Part shown: one piece after another, positions 1-6,421 of the stretch
How the letters are laid out: each line of letters begins with the position of its first letter
Position numbering within the stretch: position 1 is the first letter of the stretch
Assembly: GCA_910578965.1 (NCBI GenBank)
Contig: CAJTSP010000069.1
Coordinates: forward strand, 1 to 13,285
From: an uncultured Oscillospiraceae bacterium
GTDB taxonomy: Bacteria > Bacillota > Clostridia > Oscillospirales > Ruminococcaceae
Direction of reading: 5' to 3'
Length of the DNA stretch: 13,285 bases
Notes under the pieces: model-generated
Databases searched by the model: none
Told to the model about the DNA's origin: nothing
The model's input: only the letters and a program-made list of their open reading frames with translations
Made by a program: the position numbers and the translations under genes

Positions 1-1
1 G

Positions 2-604
2 CCCATCCTGCTGCGGCAGCTTCCCGCCCTTTTGCGCAGCCGCACCCTGGTTGCCTGCAGCCTGCTGGCCATTTTGGCCCAAACGGTGGCCTTTTCTACC
101 TACAGTTCCTTTGTTTCCAACCACGCGGCGGCTATCGGCGCACAGCCGGCCCAGCTTAGCGGTATGAACATTGCCCTGATGGTGCCGGTGGTGCTGGTCA
201 ACTACCTGGTGGCCCGGCGCTGGCTGCCCCGGTATGGTCTGCGGCCGCTGCTGCTCTGTGGGTTTGCCGCCACCGCCCTCTACTGCCTGCTGCTGCCGGC
301 AGCAGGCCGGATGGCGCAGGTGTATGCCCTGCAGGCGCTGGCCGGGGTGGGCAACAGCCTTACCATCGCGGTACTGCTGGGTGGCTGCGTGCGGGGCGTC
401 GAGCCACGTTTTCGGGCGACCGCCATGGGGGTTTTCCAGGCGGTGTACGGCCTTGGGATGGCCGGCGGGCCGGTTTTGATGGGCAGCCTTACCGACCGTT
501 TTGGCCTGCGTACCGCCTTTTGGGCAATGGGCGCGGTGAGCCTCCTGGCGCTGGCGCTAACACCTGCCCTGCTGCCGCCGGCGCGGGATGAGGCCGGCAG
601 GTAA
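2..604 (+). CDS. MFS transporter, C-terminal part (5' end outside window)
   Basis: The reading frame is open from the left edge and ends at TAA 602-604, giving 200 residues. It is the C-terminal half of a 12-helix major facilitator carrier of the inner membrane. Hydrophobic segments alternate with short basic loops: an early one reading VACSLLAILAQTVAF, then MNIALMVPVVLVNYLV, LLLCGFAATALYCLLL, YALQALAGVGNSLTIAVLLGG, a GVFQAVYGLGMAGGPVLMG helix, and a last FWAMGAVSLLALALTPALL helix before a charged tail. The loop sequence GSLTDRFGLR resembles the conserved MFS loop motif. A TTG at 32 could be read as a start, but the frame continues upstream through typical loop sequence (LLRQLPALLRSR), so I treat the gene as truncated by the window. 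The substrate cannot be told; these half-sequences look like drug or sugar MFS exporters. It converges on the AraC-type gene at 673. Confidence 0.85.
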   Translation, partial: PILLRQLPALLRSRTLVACSLLAILAQTVAFSTYSSFVSNHAAAIGAQPAQLSGMNIALMVPVVLVNYLVARRWLPRYGLRPLLLCGFAATALYCLLLPAAGRMAQVYALQALAGVGNSLTIAVLLGGCVRGVEPRFRATAMGVFQAVYGLGMAGGPVLMGSLTDRFGLRTAFWAMGAVSLLALALTPALLPPARDEAGR

Positions 605-631
605 CAGGGGCAGGAGCCCGCGGCCGAACGA

Positions 632-674
632 AACAGGATGCAGGCAGAGGGGCAGCCCCTGCCTGCATCCTGTT
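632..674. terminator. Inverted repeat between convergent genes, probable bidirectional terminator
   Basis: A perfect 16-bp stem, 632-647 (AACAGGATGCAGGCAG) against 659-674, encloses an 11-nt loop that can itself pair partly (GGG/CCC). The right arm overlaps the stop codon of the minus-strand AraC gene (673-675). Read on the minus strand the stem is followed by a T-rich run (TTTCGTTC); on the plus strand the tail is only ATTCCTT. The position between two convergent stop codons fits a shared terminator, stronger for the minus direction. Confidence 0.75.
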
Positions 675-1581
675 ATTCCTTATGCCCCGATGCCTTATGC
701 CGGAACGCGCCGGGAGTGCAGCCCTTCAGCTCCCGGAAGGTCTTGGCGAAATAGCTCATTTCCTGAAAGCCGCACTCCGCCCCGATGTCTGCAATCCTGC
801 GGTTGGTGGATGCCAGCAGCTCCGCTGCCTTCTGGATACGCACCTGTTTTACATATTGGATCGGCGTACTGCCGATCATGCTGCGGAAGCATCGCAGGCA
901 CTCGTTTTCACTGACGGCAGCGCTCCCCGCAATTTTGGCAAGGGTCAGCTCCCCTTTATAGTGCCCCTGGATATAGTGCAGCATGCGCTTGATCCGTTCC
1001 CCGTCCCTCAGGGCTTTCTCCGAGGGGCTTTTTTCTGCCGCCGGGCGATTCTTTGCCAGGATAAAAACAAACCGGGAAAGCAGCTCCCGCACCTCAAACT
1101 CAAAGCCTTCCTCCTCGGATACACAGGATTGCCAAACCGCCCCAATCGTTTTTGACGCAGCTTGCTCCCATTCCTGCGCACCGGTAAAATGGAGGCAGGC
1201 GCGGCACGGGTCATAGAGAAGAGGTTCCAGGTATTTCTGCCAGAGGATGCTGTCTACGCTTCCGCCCACCAGCCGGGGATGGAATACGGCCGACCGCAGG
1301 CAGCAGGGCTCTTCCTCCTCGCTCCACACCCCATGCAAAACCCCGGCGTTGATAAAGACGCCCTCCCCCTGCTTTACCCTGTGAGCCGCCCCGTTGGCGC
1401 ACACGCGGGCGGTCCCGGTTTCGACAACCATAATTTCCAGCTCGTCGTGCCAATGCCACGGCACCTCTGCCTGGCGGATATCGTCGTGGTAGCAGGCCAC
1501 GGGAAACAGGGGCGTACCATGCCCGGCCAGCTCCCGGCCCTGCCGGTCGGTAAAAACCGGCCCGCATACGCTCAACGCCAT
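673..1581 (-). CDS. AraC-family transcriptional regulator with N-terminal cupin domain
   Basis: 302 residues. The N-terminal half is a cupin-like sensor: PWHWHDELEIMVV (about residues 41-53, with H43 and H45) followed by GEGVFINAGVLHGV (about 73-85), the usual AraC_binding signature for a small ligand, often a sugar. The C-terminal roughly 100 residues (196-296) carry two AraC helix-turn-helix units: LTLAKIAGSAAVSENECLRCFRSMIGSTPIQYV, then the second unit RRIADIGAECGFQEMSYFAKTFRELKGCTPGAFR, which matches the family's most conserved stretch. ATG 1579-1581 is preceded on the minus strand by AGGAGG (plus 1591-1596) at 9-nt spacing. The gene is divergent from the MFS carrier at 1689 with a 107-bp shared region, so it probably controls that carrier and itself. 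The inducer is unknown; the family role is well established, the target is inference. Confidence 0.93.
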   Translation of the reverse strand: MALSVCGPVFTDRQGRELAGHGTPLFPVACYHDDIRQAEVPWHWHDELEIMVVETGTARVCANGAAHRVKQGEGVFINAGVLHGVWSEEEEPCCLRSAVFHPRLVGGSVDSILWQKYLEPLLYDPCRACLHFTGAQEWEQAASKTIGAVWQSCVSEEEGFEFEVRELLSRFVFILAKNRPAAEKSPSEKALRDGERIKRMLHYIQGHYKGELTLAKIAGSAAVSENECLRCFRSMIGSTPIQYVKQVRIQKAAELLASTNRRIADIGAECGFQEMSYFAKTFRELKGCTPGAFRHKASGHKE

Positions 1582-1651
1582 ATCTGCGGCCCTCCTGGTG
1601 ATTTCATTGCATTATTTTGGGGATTTCTTTCTAACGGTTTGGCTGTTTAAG

Positions 1652-1660
1652 TGTTATTAT
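1652..1660 (+). promoter_or_regulatory. Candidate extended -10 promoter of the MFS gene
   Basis: TG-T-TATTAT at 1652-1660 is an extended -10 element, giving a predicted start near 1667 and a short leader before the ribosome site AAGGAGG (1674-1680), which lies 8 nt from ATG 1689. I see no good -35 (TAACGG at 1632-1637 is poor). A weak -35 would suit a promoter that needs an activator such as the divergent AraC protein. No clear AraC half-site pair was identified. Confidence 0.45.
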
Positions 1661-1688
1661 CATACCAAAAGCCAAGGAGGGACGCAGG

Positions 1689-2864
1689 ATGCTTCATTTG
1701 CTTCTGGCCGTAATTTATCTCTCTTTTATCAGCCTGGGCCTGCCGGATTCCCTTTTGGGTTCGGCCTGGCCCTCCATGTACCAGGGGTTCGGCGTACCCA
1801 TATCCTTCTCAGGGGTAATCTTCTTTATTATCTCGATGGGAACGGTGATATCCAGCCTGCAAAGCGACCGGCTTACCCGAAGGCTAGGCGCCGGCAGGGT
1901 TACCGCTGCCAGCGTATGCATGACCGCGGCAGCCCTGTTTGGGTTCTCGGCCAGCAGCTCGTTCTGGATGCTGTGCCTGTGGGCGGTTCCCTACGGCCTG
2001 GGGGCCGGGAGCGTAGACGCGGCGCTCAACAACTATGTGGCACTCCATTTTGCCAGCCGGCATATGAGCTGGCTCCATTGCATGTGGGGGATAGGGGCCT
2101 CCATCGGGCCCTACATCATGGGCTACGCCCTGGCCGGCGGCGCCGGGTGGCCTATGGGCTACCGGATTATCGGCGCCATACAACTGGCGCTGGCCGTTGT
2201 AATCACAGCCAGCCTGCCGCTCTGGAAAAGGCGGGCAGCGGGGGATGCCCAAAAAGATGGGCACGGCGCCCCATCCAAAGCGCTCTCGCTGGGGCAGGTT
2301 ATCAGGATCCCCGGCGCCAAAGAGGTTATGGTCGCCTTTTTCTGTTACTGCGCCCTGGAGCAGACCGCGGGCCTGTGGGCCAGCAGCTATCTGGTTTTGC
2401 AAAAAGGGATCCCGGCACAGACGGCGGCCGGCTTTGCCAGCCTGTTCTTTATTGGCATCACCGTCGGCCGGGCCGTGTGCGGCTTCCTAACCCTAAAGCT
2501 GGACGACGCCCGGATGGTACGGCTGGGGCAGGGGGTTATTGCGGTTGGGGTTGCCGCTTTCCTGCTTCCATTGGGGAAACATGCCGCTCTTGTAGGCCTG
2601 GCCCTCATCGGCCTTGGCTGCGCCCCCATCTACCCCAGCATCATCCACGCCACACCCGGCCGCTTCGGCGCGGATAAGTCCCAGGCGATTATCGGCGTCC
2701 AGATGGCCAGCGCCTATGCGGGAAACTGCCTCATGCCGCCCCTGTTTGGCCTGATTGCCAACCATATCACCGTATCCCTGTTCCCCTTCTACCTGCTGGC
2801 AATCCTCATCCTGATGATATCCATGCACGAGGCGCTGCTCAAGCATACCGGAAAGGGGATGTAA
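1689..2864 (+). CDS. MFS transporter, FucP/FHS-like sugar carrier type
   Basis: 391 residues, complete, with about 12 hydrophobic segments, so an inner-membrane secondary carrier. Helix 1 reads LLAVIYLSFISLGLPDSLLGSAWP, a start typical of clostridial MFS carriers related to the fucose/galactose:H+ symporter group. SDRLTRRLGAGR (about 59-70) is the MFS loop motif between helices 2 and 3. GLGAGSVDAALNNYVALHF followed by SWLHCMWGIGASIGPYIMG (about 103-145) is the helix 4-5 region seen in that group. The cytoplasmic central loop (about 174-197, WKRRAAGDAQKDGHG) separates the two six-helix halves. ATG 1689 has AAGGAGG 8 nt upstream. It is divergent from the AraC regulator, suggesting uptake of a compound that regulator senses. 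The substrate is not shown by the sequence; an efflux role is possible. Confidence 0.9.
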   Translation: MLHLLLAVIYLSFISLGLPDSLLGSAWPSMYQGFGVPISFSGVIFFIISMGTVISSLQSDRLTRRLGAGRVTAASVCMTAAALFGFSASSSFWMLCLWAVPYGLGAGSVDAALNNYVALHFASRHMSWLHCMWGIGASIGPYIMGYALAGGAGWPMGYRIIGAIQLALAVVITASLPLWKRRAAGDAQKDGHGAPSKALSLGQVIRIPGAKEVMVAFFCYCALEQTAGLWASSYLVLQKGIPAQTAAGFASLFFIGITVGRAVCGFLTLKLDDARMVRLGQGVIAVGVAAFLLPLGKHAALVGLALIGLGCAPIYPSIIHATPGRFGADKSQAIIGVQMASAYAGNCLMPPLFGLIANHITVSLFPFYLLAILILMISMHEALLKHTGKGM

Positions 2865-2880
2865 GATGCGCCCCCTCTGT

Positions 2881-2906
2881 CCGGCCCCCAACCCAAGGGG
2901 GGTCGG
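2881..2906. other. Hairpin between convergent MFS and tmcAL genes
   Basis: CCGGCCCCC (2881-2889) can pair with the G-rich arm ending in GGGGTCGG at 2906, giving about 9 bp including one G-T pair and a loop of about 7 nt. It lies 17 nt after the MFS stop codon. No T-run follows on either strand, so intrinsic termination is doubtful. Otherwise 2865-2975 shows no gene. Confidence 0.3.
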
Positions 2907-2975
2907 CAGTGGCGGGCGAGCGCCGCAATTGCAGGCTCATTGCAGAGGCAGCAGCACGGCAAACGCAGCTCCCTT

Positions 2976-4160
2976 TTACATTACCAGGGGCTTTTGGGTG
3001 TAGCACAGACCCATCGGCCCCGGGGTATGCCGGCAGAGCGCGGCAAGGTCGCAGGCGGCGGCCTCGGCGGCAGCAACGGCCGCCGAGGCCGCGTTCTGCC
3101 CTGCAAGGCGGGCCAGCGAGCAACCGCAGGGCAGCCGCGCCGTTTTGCAGAGCGAAAGGGCCTGCCGCCGGGCGGCCAGCACATGCAGGTAGGGAGGCAG
3201 GGCAGGCAGGGCGCCGGTATAGCCCAGCGCCGCATCCAGCGCCAGCCGCCGCAGCCGGGCATGAGCATAGCGGCGGGTCTTCATGCCGGCGTACAGCCCC
3301 TCCAGGCTGCCGGCCGTGCGCAGGGCGACGGCAAGCCGGCGGTCCAGCCCCTCGCCCGCGCCCCGTGTTCCGGCCAGCCGTTCCGGCCCCATGCCCCGCA
3401 GCCTCGCCAGCACCGCAAGGCCAAAGGCCCGTTCGTCCAGCATCTCGCCCGCCGCCTCAGCCTGGCGGTAAAGCTCCAGGGCCTCCGCGGGCAGCCAGCC
3501 GGCCAAGGCCTCCAGCCCGGCGCGGCGGTACTCCGCCCGCAAAAAGCCAGCGCTGGCAAAACCGGCCTGCGGCCCCTGGGGCGCGGTATCCCCATGCTGC
3601 GCCCCCTGCCGGGGCAGGGCCAGGGGGGCCAGGGGGCTGCCCTGTCGCAGGATGGCCTTGCAGTACTCTACCCCCAGATTGTCGTTGGGGCCGGCCAGCA
3701 GCGCCCCCGTGCCGGGCAGCACCGCCTCGGCGGCGGCCGCCCGGGCCGCCGCAAACGGCCGGCCGCCGGCCAGCGCCCGCCGCAGCGCCTCCCCAAAGCC
3801 GGGGCTTTCCAGCGCGGCGGCTGTCGCCCGGTGGCCGGATGCGTCCGGGTGCTCAGCCCCAAAGGCAAGAGTATCTACACAGCCCAGGGCCGACAGCACC
3901 GCCACCCCGCCCGCGGCAAAGCCCTCGGCACTCAGGCACGCCCAGGGCGCGGGCAGGGCCAGCACCAGGTCGGCCCCGGCTGCAACCGCCGCCGCCGCCC
4001 GGGCCCGGGCAGGAAAGAGCGCCGCCGTACCCCGCTGCACCACCGGGCCGGACATGCATACCACAATGTACTGTGCCCCGAGCTGCCGCAGCCGCGTTAG
4101 CTGCCAGGCGTGCCCGGTATGGAACGGGTCGTATTCAGCAATGATTCCCGCGATCCGCAT
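2976..4160 (-). CDS. tmcAL: tRNA(Met) cytidine acetate ligase TmcAL (YlbM family)
   Basis: 394 residues, slightly shorter than B. subtilis TmcAL (about 415). The family enzyme activates acetate with ATP to acetyl-AMP and places N4-acetylcytidine at the wobble base of elongator tRNA(Met), in the cytoplasm. The nucleotidyltransferase motif GIIAEYDPFHTGH (5-17, HxGH-type with H14 and H17) is followed by VVCMSGPVVQRG (33-44), GADLVLALP (62-70), SAEGFA (77-82) and a LAFGAEHP stretch (98-105). The RNA-binding half retains PNDNLGVEYCKAI (158-170), SAGFLRAEY (203-211) and EGLYAGMKTRRYAHARLRRLALDAALGYT (about 287-315). The sequence is unusually Ala-rich. ATG 4158-4160 has AAGGA (plus 4171-4175) about 10 nt upstream. 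It is divergent from ackA, whose enzyme makes or consumes acetate, this enzyme's substrate. Confidence 0.9.
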   Translation of the reverse strand: MRIAGIIAEYDPFHTGHAWQLTRLRQLGAQYIVVCMSGPVVQRGTAALFPARARAAAAVAAGADLVLALPAPWACLSAEGFAAGGVAVLSALGCVDTLAFGAEHPDASGHRATAAALESPGFGEALRRALAGGRPFAAARAAAAEAVLPGTGALLAGPNDNLGVEYCKAILRQGSPLAPLALPRQGAQHGDTAPQGPQAGFASAGFLRAEYRRAGLEALAGWLPAEALELYRQAEAAGEMLDERAFGLAVLARLRGMGPERLAGTRGAGEGLDRRLAVALRTAGSLEGLYAGMKTRRYAHARLRRLALDAALGYTGALPALPPYLHVLAARRQALSLCKTARLPCGCSLARLAGQNAASAAVAAAEAAACDLAALCRHTPGPMGLCYTQKPLVM

Positions 4161-4387
4161 GCTTGCCCCGTCCTTTCCGTTTGAGATAATTTGCCCTCAC
4201 GGCCCCGGCGAGGGCAGGCCGCGCTTTTGGGCAAAGCAGGCTGCCCATCGGCCCTTGCAGGCGCCGCCCCAGCCGCCGCAGGGCGGCGGCGCGCGCCCTA
4301 CGCCCTCATGCAACGCCCTACGATGCCGTAAGCGCAAAAGTTGCACTGCTTTGCCGCACCGCTCCCTGCAAGGGGATGCATGCTTTT

Positions 4388-4405
4388 CTGCAAGCTTGCT
4401 TGCAG
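4388..4405. repeat. Perfect 8-bp palindrome upstream of the ackA promoter
   Basis: CTGCAAGC (4388-4395), 2-bp spacer TT, GCTTGCAG (4398-4405). Related CTGCA half-sites occur nearby (CCTGCAAGG before it, TCTGCAC after it). Its centre is about 100 bp upstream of the predicted ackA start point, a plausible position for an activator or repressor site. It resembles a CcpA cre box only loosely, lacking the central CG. No T-run follows, so it is not a terminator. Confidence 0.45.
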
Positions 4406-4463
4406 TTTCTGCACTTTTGGCCATTTGGGGGTTTGTTAAAAGAAAAACTTATTCGCGGCCTGC

Positions 4464-4492
4464 TTTACAGCGTATTTTCTCTATTATATAAT
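4464..4492 (+). promoter_or_regulatory. Sigma-A promoter of ackA
   Basis: TTTACA (4464-4469), a spacer of exactly 17 bp (4470-4486) and TATAAT (4487-4492). This is 5/6 and 6/6 to the consensus and the best promoter in the window. The predicted start is near 4499. An A-rich tract (TTAAAAGAAAAACTTA, about 4436-4451) lies upstream, near where an UP element would sit. The strength suits a highly expressed fermentation gene. Confidence 0.85.
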
Positions 4493-4512
4493 ATTTTTAC
4501 AAAAATGAACAT

Positions 4513-4536
4513 CCGGCCCGGCAAAAGCCGGGCCGG
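4513..4536 (+). promoter_or_regulatory. ackA leader hairpin and ribosome binding site
   Basis: A perfect 10-bp stem CCGGCCCGGC (4513-4522), loop AAAA, GCCGGGCCGG (4527-4536) begins about 14 nt from the predicted transcript 5' end. It is followed by GGGGAACTAT, not a T-run, so it is not a terminator. The ribosome site AGGAGG (4545-4550) stands 10 nt before ATG 4561 and is left free by the stem. A 5'-stabilising hairpin is the simplest reading. Confidence 0.7.
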
Positions 4537-4560
4537 GGAACTATAGGAGGGTCGAAAACG

Positions 4561-5763
4561 ATGAAAATCCTGGTAATCAATTGTGGCTCCTCTTCGCTCA
4601 AATACCAACTGATCGATATGGACGGCGAAAAGGTGCTGTGCAAGGGCTTGTGCGAGCGCATCGGCATGGACGGCGGGACCATCACCCATCAGGCCGGCAA
4701 CAACAAACAGACGGTGGAGTGCCCCTTCCCCACCCACACCGAGGCCTTTAACAAGGTGGTGGAGATGATGACCACCGGCGCGGGCAAGGTCATTGACAGC
4801 AAGGGCGAGATCGACGCCATCGGCCACCGCGGCGTGCACGGCGGCGAAAAGATCCGGGAAAGCTGCCTCGTTACCGAGGATATCATCAAGACCATCGAGG
4901 ACCTCACGCCGCTGGCCCCTCTGCACAACCCCGCCACCGTAATGGGCCTGCGCGCGGCTGAAAGCGTGTTTTCCGGCACCCCCAACGTGGCGGTGTTCGA
5001 CACGGCTTTTCACAGCACCATGCCCCCCAAGGCCTATATGTATGCCCTGCCCTACGAATACTACGAAAAATATGGCGTGCGCCGGTACGGCTTCCACGGC
5101 ACCAGCCACAAATATGTAAGCCTGCGCGCGGCCGAGTTCATGGGACGCCGGCCGGAGGAGCTCAAGATCATCACCTGCCATCTGGGAAACGGCAGCTCGA
5201 TTGCCGCGGTGGATATGGGCCGCGTGCTGGACACCAGCATGGGCCTTACCCCGCTGGCCGGCCTGATGATGGGCACCCGCTGCGGCGACATCGACCCCAG
5301 CGCGGTCAACTTCCTCAAGTATACCATTGGCATCACCGGCCACCAGTTGGATGAAATCCTCAACAAAAAGAGCGGCCTGCTGGGCGTTTCCGGCGTATCG
5401 AGCGACAAGCGGGATGTGGAAAAGGCGGCCGCCGAGGGCAATGCCCGCGCACAGTTAGCCAGCGATATGCTCAACTACCAGATCAAAAAGCTGGTGGGCG
5501 CCTACATTGCCGCAATGGGCGGCCTCGACTGCCTGGTATTTACCGGCGGCATCGGCGAACACGACGAGATCGCCCGCGCCAAGATCTGCCACCACATGGA
5601 CTACCTGGGCATCCGCATCGACTCGGAAAAAAACCGCCACTGCGGCGACGATGTGGACGACATTACCGCCTGGGGCGCCAGGGTGCGCACCCTGGTGATC
5701 TGCACCAACGAGGAGCTGATGATCGCCCGCGAGACCAAGGCCGTGGTGGAAAAGAAGGCTTAA
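4561..5763 (+). CDS. ackA: Acetate kinase
   Basis: 400 residues, the usual length. Cytoplasmic enzyme of the ASKHA fold that interconverts acetyl phosphate + ADP with acetate + ATP, the last ATP-yielding step of acetate fermentation. Visible motifs are NCGSSSLKY (7-15), GHRGVHGG (88-95), HNPATVMG (122-129), FDTAFH (146-151, D147), GFHGTSHKYV (177-186, H179), HLGNGSSI (207-214), GTRCGDIDPS (238-247, R240), FTGGIGEH (327-334) and NEELMIARET (383-392, E384). These match the catalytic and nucleotide-binding set described for Methanosarcina AckA within one residue of offset. The start is fixed by AGGAGG 10 nt upstream and by a strong promoter. The usual partner pta is not in the window. It is transcribed alone, ending at the hairpin at 5877-5920. 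Confidence 0.98.
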   Translation: MKILVINCGSSSLKYQLIDMDGEKVLCKGLCERIGMDGGTITHQAGNNKQTVECPFPTHTEAFNKVVEMMTTGAGKVIDSKGEIDAIGHRGVHGGEKIRESCLVTEDIIKTIEDLTPLAPLHNPATVMGLRAAESVFSGTPNVAVFDTAFHSTMPPKAYMYALPYEYYEKYGVRRYGFHGTSHKYVSLRAAEFMGRRPEELKIITCHLGNGSSIAAVDMGRVLDTSMGLTPLAGLMMGTRCGDIDPSAVNFLKYTIGITGHQLDEILNKKSGLLGVSGVSSDKRDVEKAAAEGNARAQLASDMLNYQIKKLVGAYIAAMGGLDCLVFTGGIGEHDEIARAKICHHMDYLGIRIDSEKNRHCGDDVDDITAWGARVRTLVICTNEELMIARETKAVVEKKA

Positions 5764-5876
5764 ATCGGCTTTTGCTCAAAAGCGGCCGCACCAAAGGCAG
5801 GCAAAGGCCATTACTCCTCCTCCCTTGCCCGCCGCGGGCTTTGCCGCGCAGCTCCGTCCCCTTTTTTTGTACAGCG

Positions 5877-5920
5877 CAAGGCCCCGGCCGCCCGCAAAAG
5901 GGCGGCCGGGGCCTTGTTTT
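5877..5920 (+). terminator. Rho-independent terminator of ackA
   Basis: A perfect 17-bp stem, 5877-5893 against 5900-5916, with the 6-nt loop GCAAAA, followed by TTTT (5917-5920) then GGG. The stem is exceptionally long and G+C-rich. It lies 113 bp after the ackA stop and between ackA and the convergent HPr-like gene. On the minus strand no T-run follows, so it serves mainly ackA. The 5764-5876 segment before it shows no gene. Confidence 0.85.
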
Positions 5921-5981
5921 GGGCCTTGCTGCGTCCGGCGGGCCGCACGCTCTGGCGCATCCCGCCGCTTGCCCGCGCCGG

Positions 5982-6203
5982 TCAGTTTGCCAGCGCGCGC
6001 CAAACGGCCTGGAGCTCCCGCTCGTTCTCGCTCACCAGCTTGACCGGGTGGGTATAGTCCAGCCTCATCAGGCCAAGGATGCTCTTGGCATCCGCAATTG
6101 CACCGCGCTCGTCATGCACGCCGATGTCGTCGATGCAGCCGGCGGCCGCGTCCACAATACGGCGCACATCGCCAAAGTTCTGGACTGTAAGCTGTTTGAC
6201 CAT
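5982..6203 (-). CDS. HPr-like protein without the phosphoryl-acceptor histidine
   Basis: 73 residues, HPr-fold size. The middle matches HPr around the regulatory serine: ADAKSILGLMRLD (37-49, S41) corresponds to the HPr/Crh stretch around Ser46 (KSIMGVMSL). The following PVKLVSENERELQAVWRAL fits the last strand and helix. The region where HPr carries GIHARP is instead FGDVRRIVDAAAG, with no histidine, so it cannot pass PEP-derived phosphate to sugar permeases. Like Bacillus Crh it keeps the serine that HPr kinase could modify, so a regulatory role is inferred. Related short HPr-family proteins are common in Clostridia. The start is ATG 6201-6203, with AAGGAGG (plus 6213-6219) 9 nt upstream; a longer frame to 6344 has no ribosome site and runs through the structured leader. 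The gene stands alone, convergent with ackA. Confidence 0.8.
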   Translation of the reverse strand: MVKQLTVQNFGDVRRIVDAAAGCIDDIGVHDERGAIADAKSILGLMRLDYTHPVKLVSENERELQAVWRALAN

Positions 6204-6412
6204 TGCTGTCTGCCTCCTTTTTTTGCACGGGCCAGGGGCCCGCGTTGCCGCCCCGCACACCCCTGCGTACCCTGGTACGCCGCTTTCCCCCCGGCGCCCG
6301 CGGTACGGGCCGGTTCTTTTACGGCCGGCTCCCGCTCTCTGCACCCGTTTGGCGGCAGGAAGTTTACCTGCCCAGCCAGGAAAATTTTGTATCCCTTCCG
6401 GGTGTATTGGTG
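6204..6412 (-). promoter_or_regulatory. Structured leader of the HPr-like gene
   Basis: From the predicted start near 6406 to ATG 6203 the minus-strand transcript has about 200 nt that can form successive hairpins: 6354-6359 with 6367-6372 (6 bp), 6309-6313 with 6325-6329 (5 bp), 6265-6270 with 6275-6280 (6 bp, loop CAGG), and 6228-6233 with 6237-6242 (6 bp, loop 3 nt). The last lies just before an A-run and the ribosome site. I match it to no known riboswitch or T-box. Confidence 0.4.
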
Positions 6413-6421
6413 ATTATAGCA
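6413..6421 (-). promoter_or_regulatory. Extended -10 promoter of the HPr-like gene
   Basis: On the minus strand the sequence reads TGC-TATAAT (plus 6413-6421 region), a perfect -10 hexamer (6413-6418) with an upstream TG, which defines an extended -10 element. No good -35 lies 17 nt upstream (AATTAA at plus 6436-6441). The predicted start is near 6406, about 200 nt before the HPr-like start codon. Confidence 0.65.

Larger units (their letters stand above)
4161..4560. other. 400-bp divergent intergenic region between tmcAL and ackA
   Basis: The left part (4161-4330) is very G+C-rich and contains nested palindromes, notably GCCGCC against GGCGGC around 4272-4289. I found no convincing tmcAL promoter there. 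The right part (4380-4560) turns A+T-rich and holds the ackA control elements listed separately: a palindrome, an A-rich stretch, the promoter, a leader hairpin and the ribosome site. No RNA gene or protein gene with coding character was recognised beyond the 13-codon leader frame. Confidence 0.7.

Noticed and set aside
2909..4144. Plus-strand Pro/Ala/Arg-rich frames of up to 411 codons opposite tmcAL
   Set aside because: Low-complexity composition and no ribosome site; tmcAL on the other strand has all its family motifs.
4388..4405. CcpA cre box
   Set aside because: The palindrome lacks the central CG and several consensus positions, so it is reported only as an unassigned palindrome.
4465..5343. 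Minus-strand 292-codon frame opposite ackA
   Set aside because: His/Val/Gly-rich with no domain; it crosses the ackA promoter and is a shadow of a certain gene.
6293..6308. T-box-like GTACCGCGG core on the minus strand of the HPr-like leader
   Set aside because: No specifier stem, no competing terminator, and the downstream gene is not an aminoacyl-tRNA synthetase or amino-acid gene. The match is explained by G+C-rich sequence.
5982..6344. Longer 120-codon version of the HPr-like gene starting near 6344
   Set aside because: The extra N-terminus is Arg/Gly-rich with no homology and has no ribosome site, while ATG 6203 has a perfect AAGGAGG at 9 nt.
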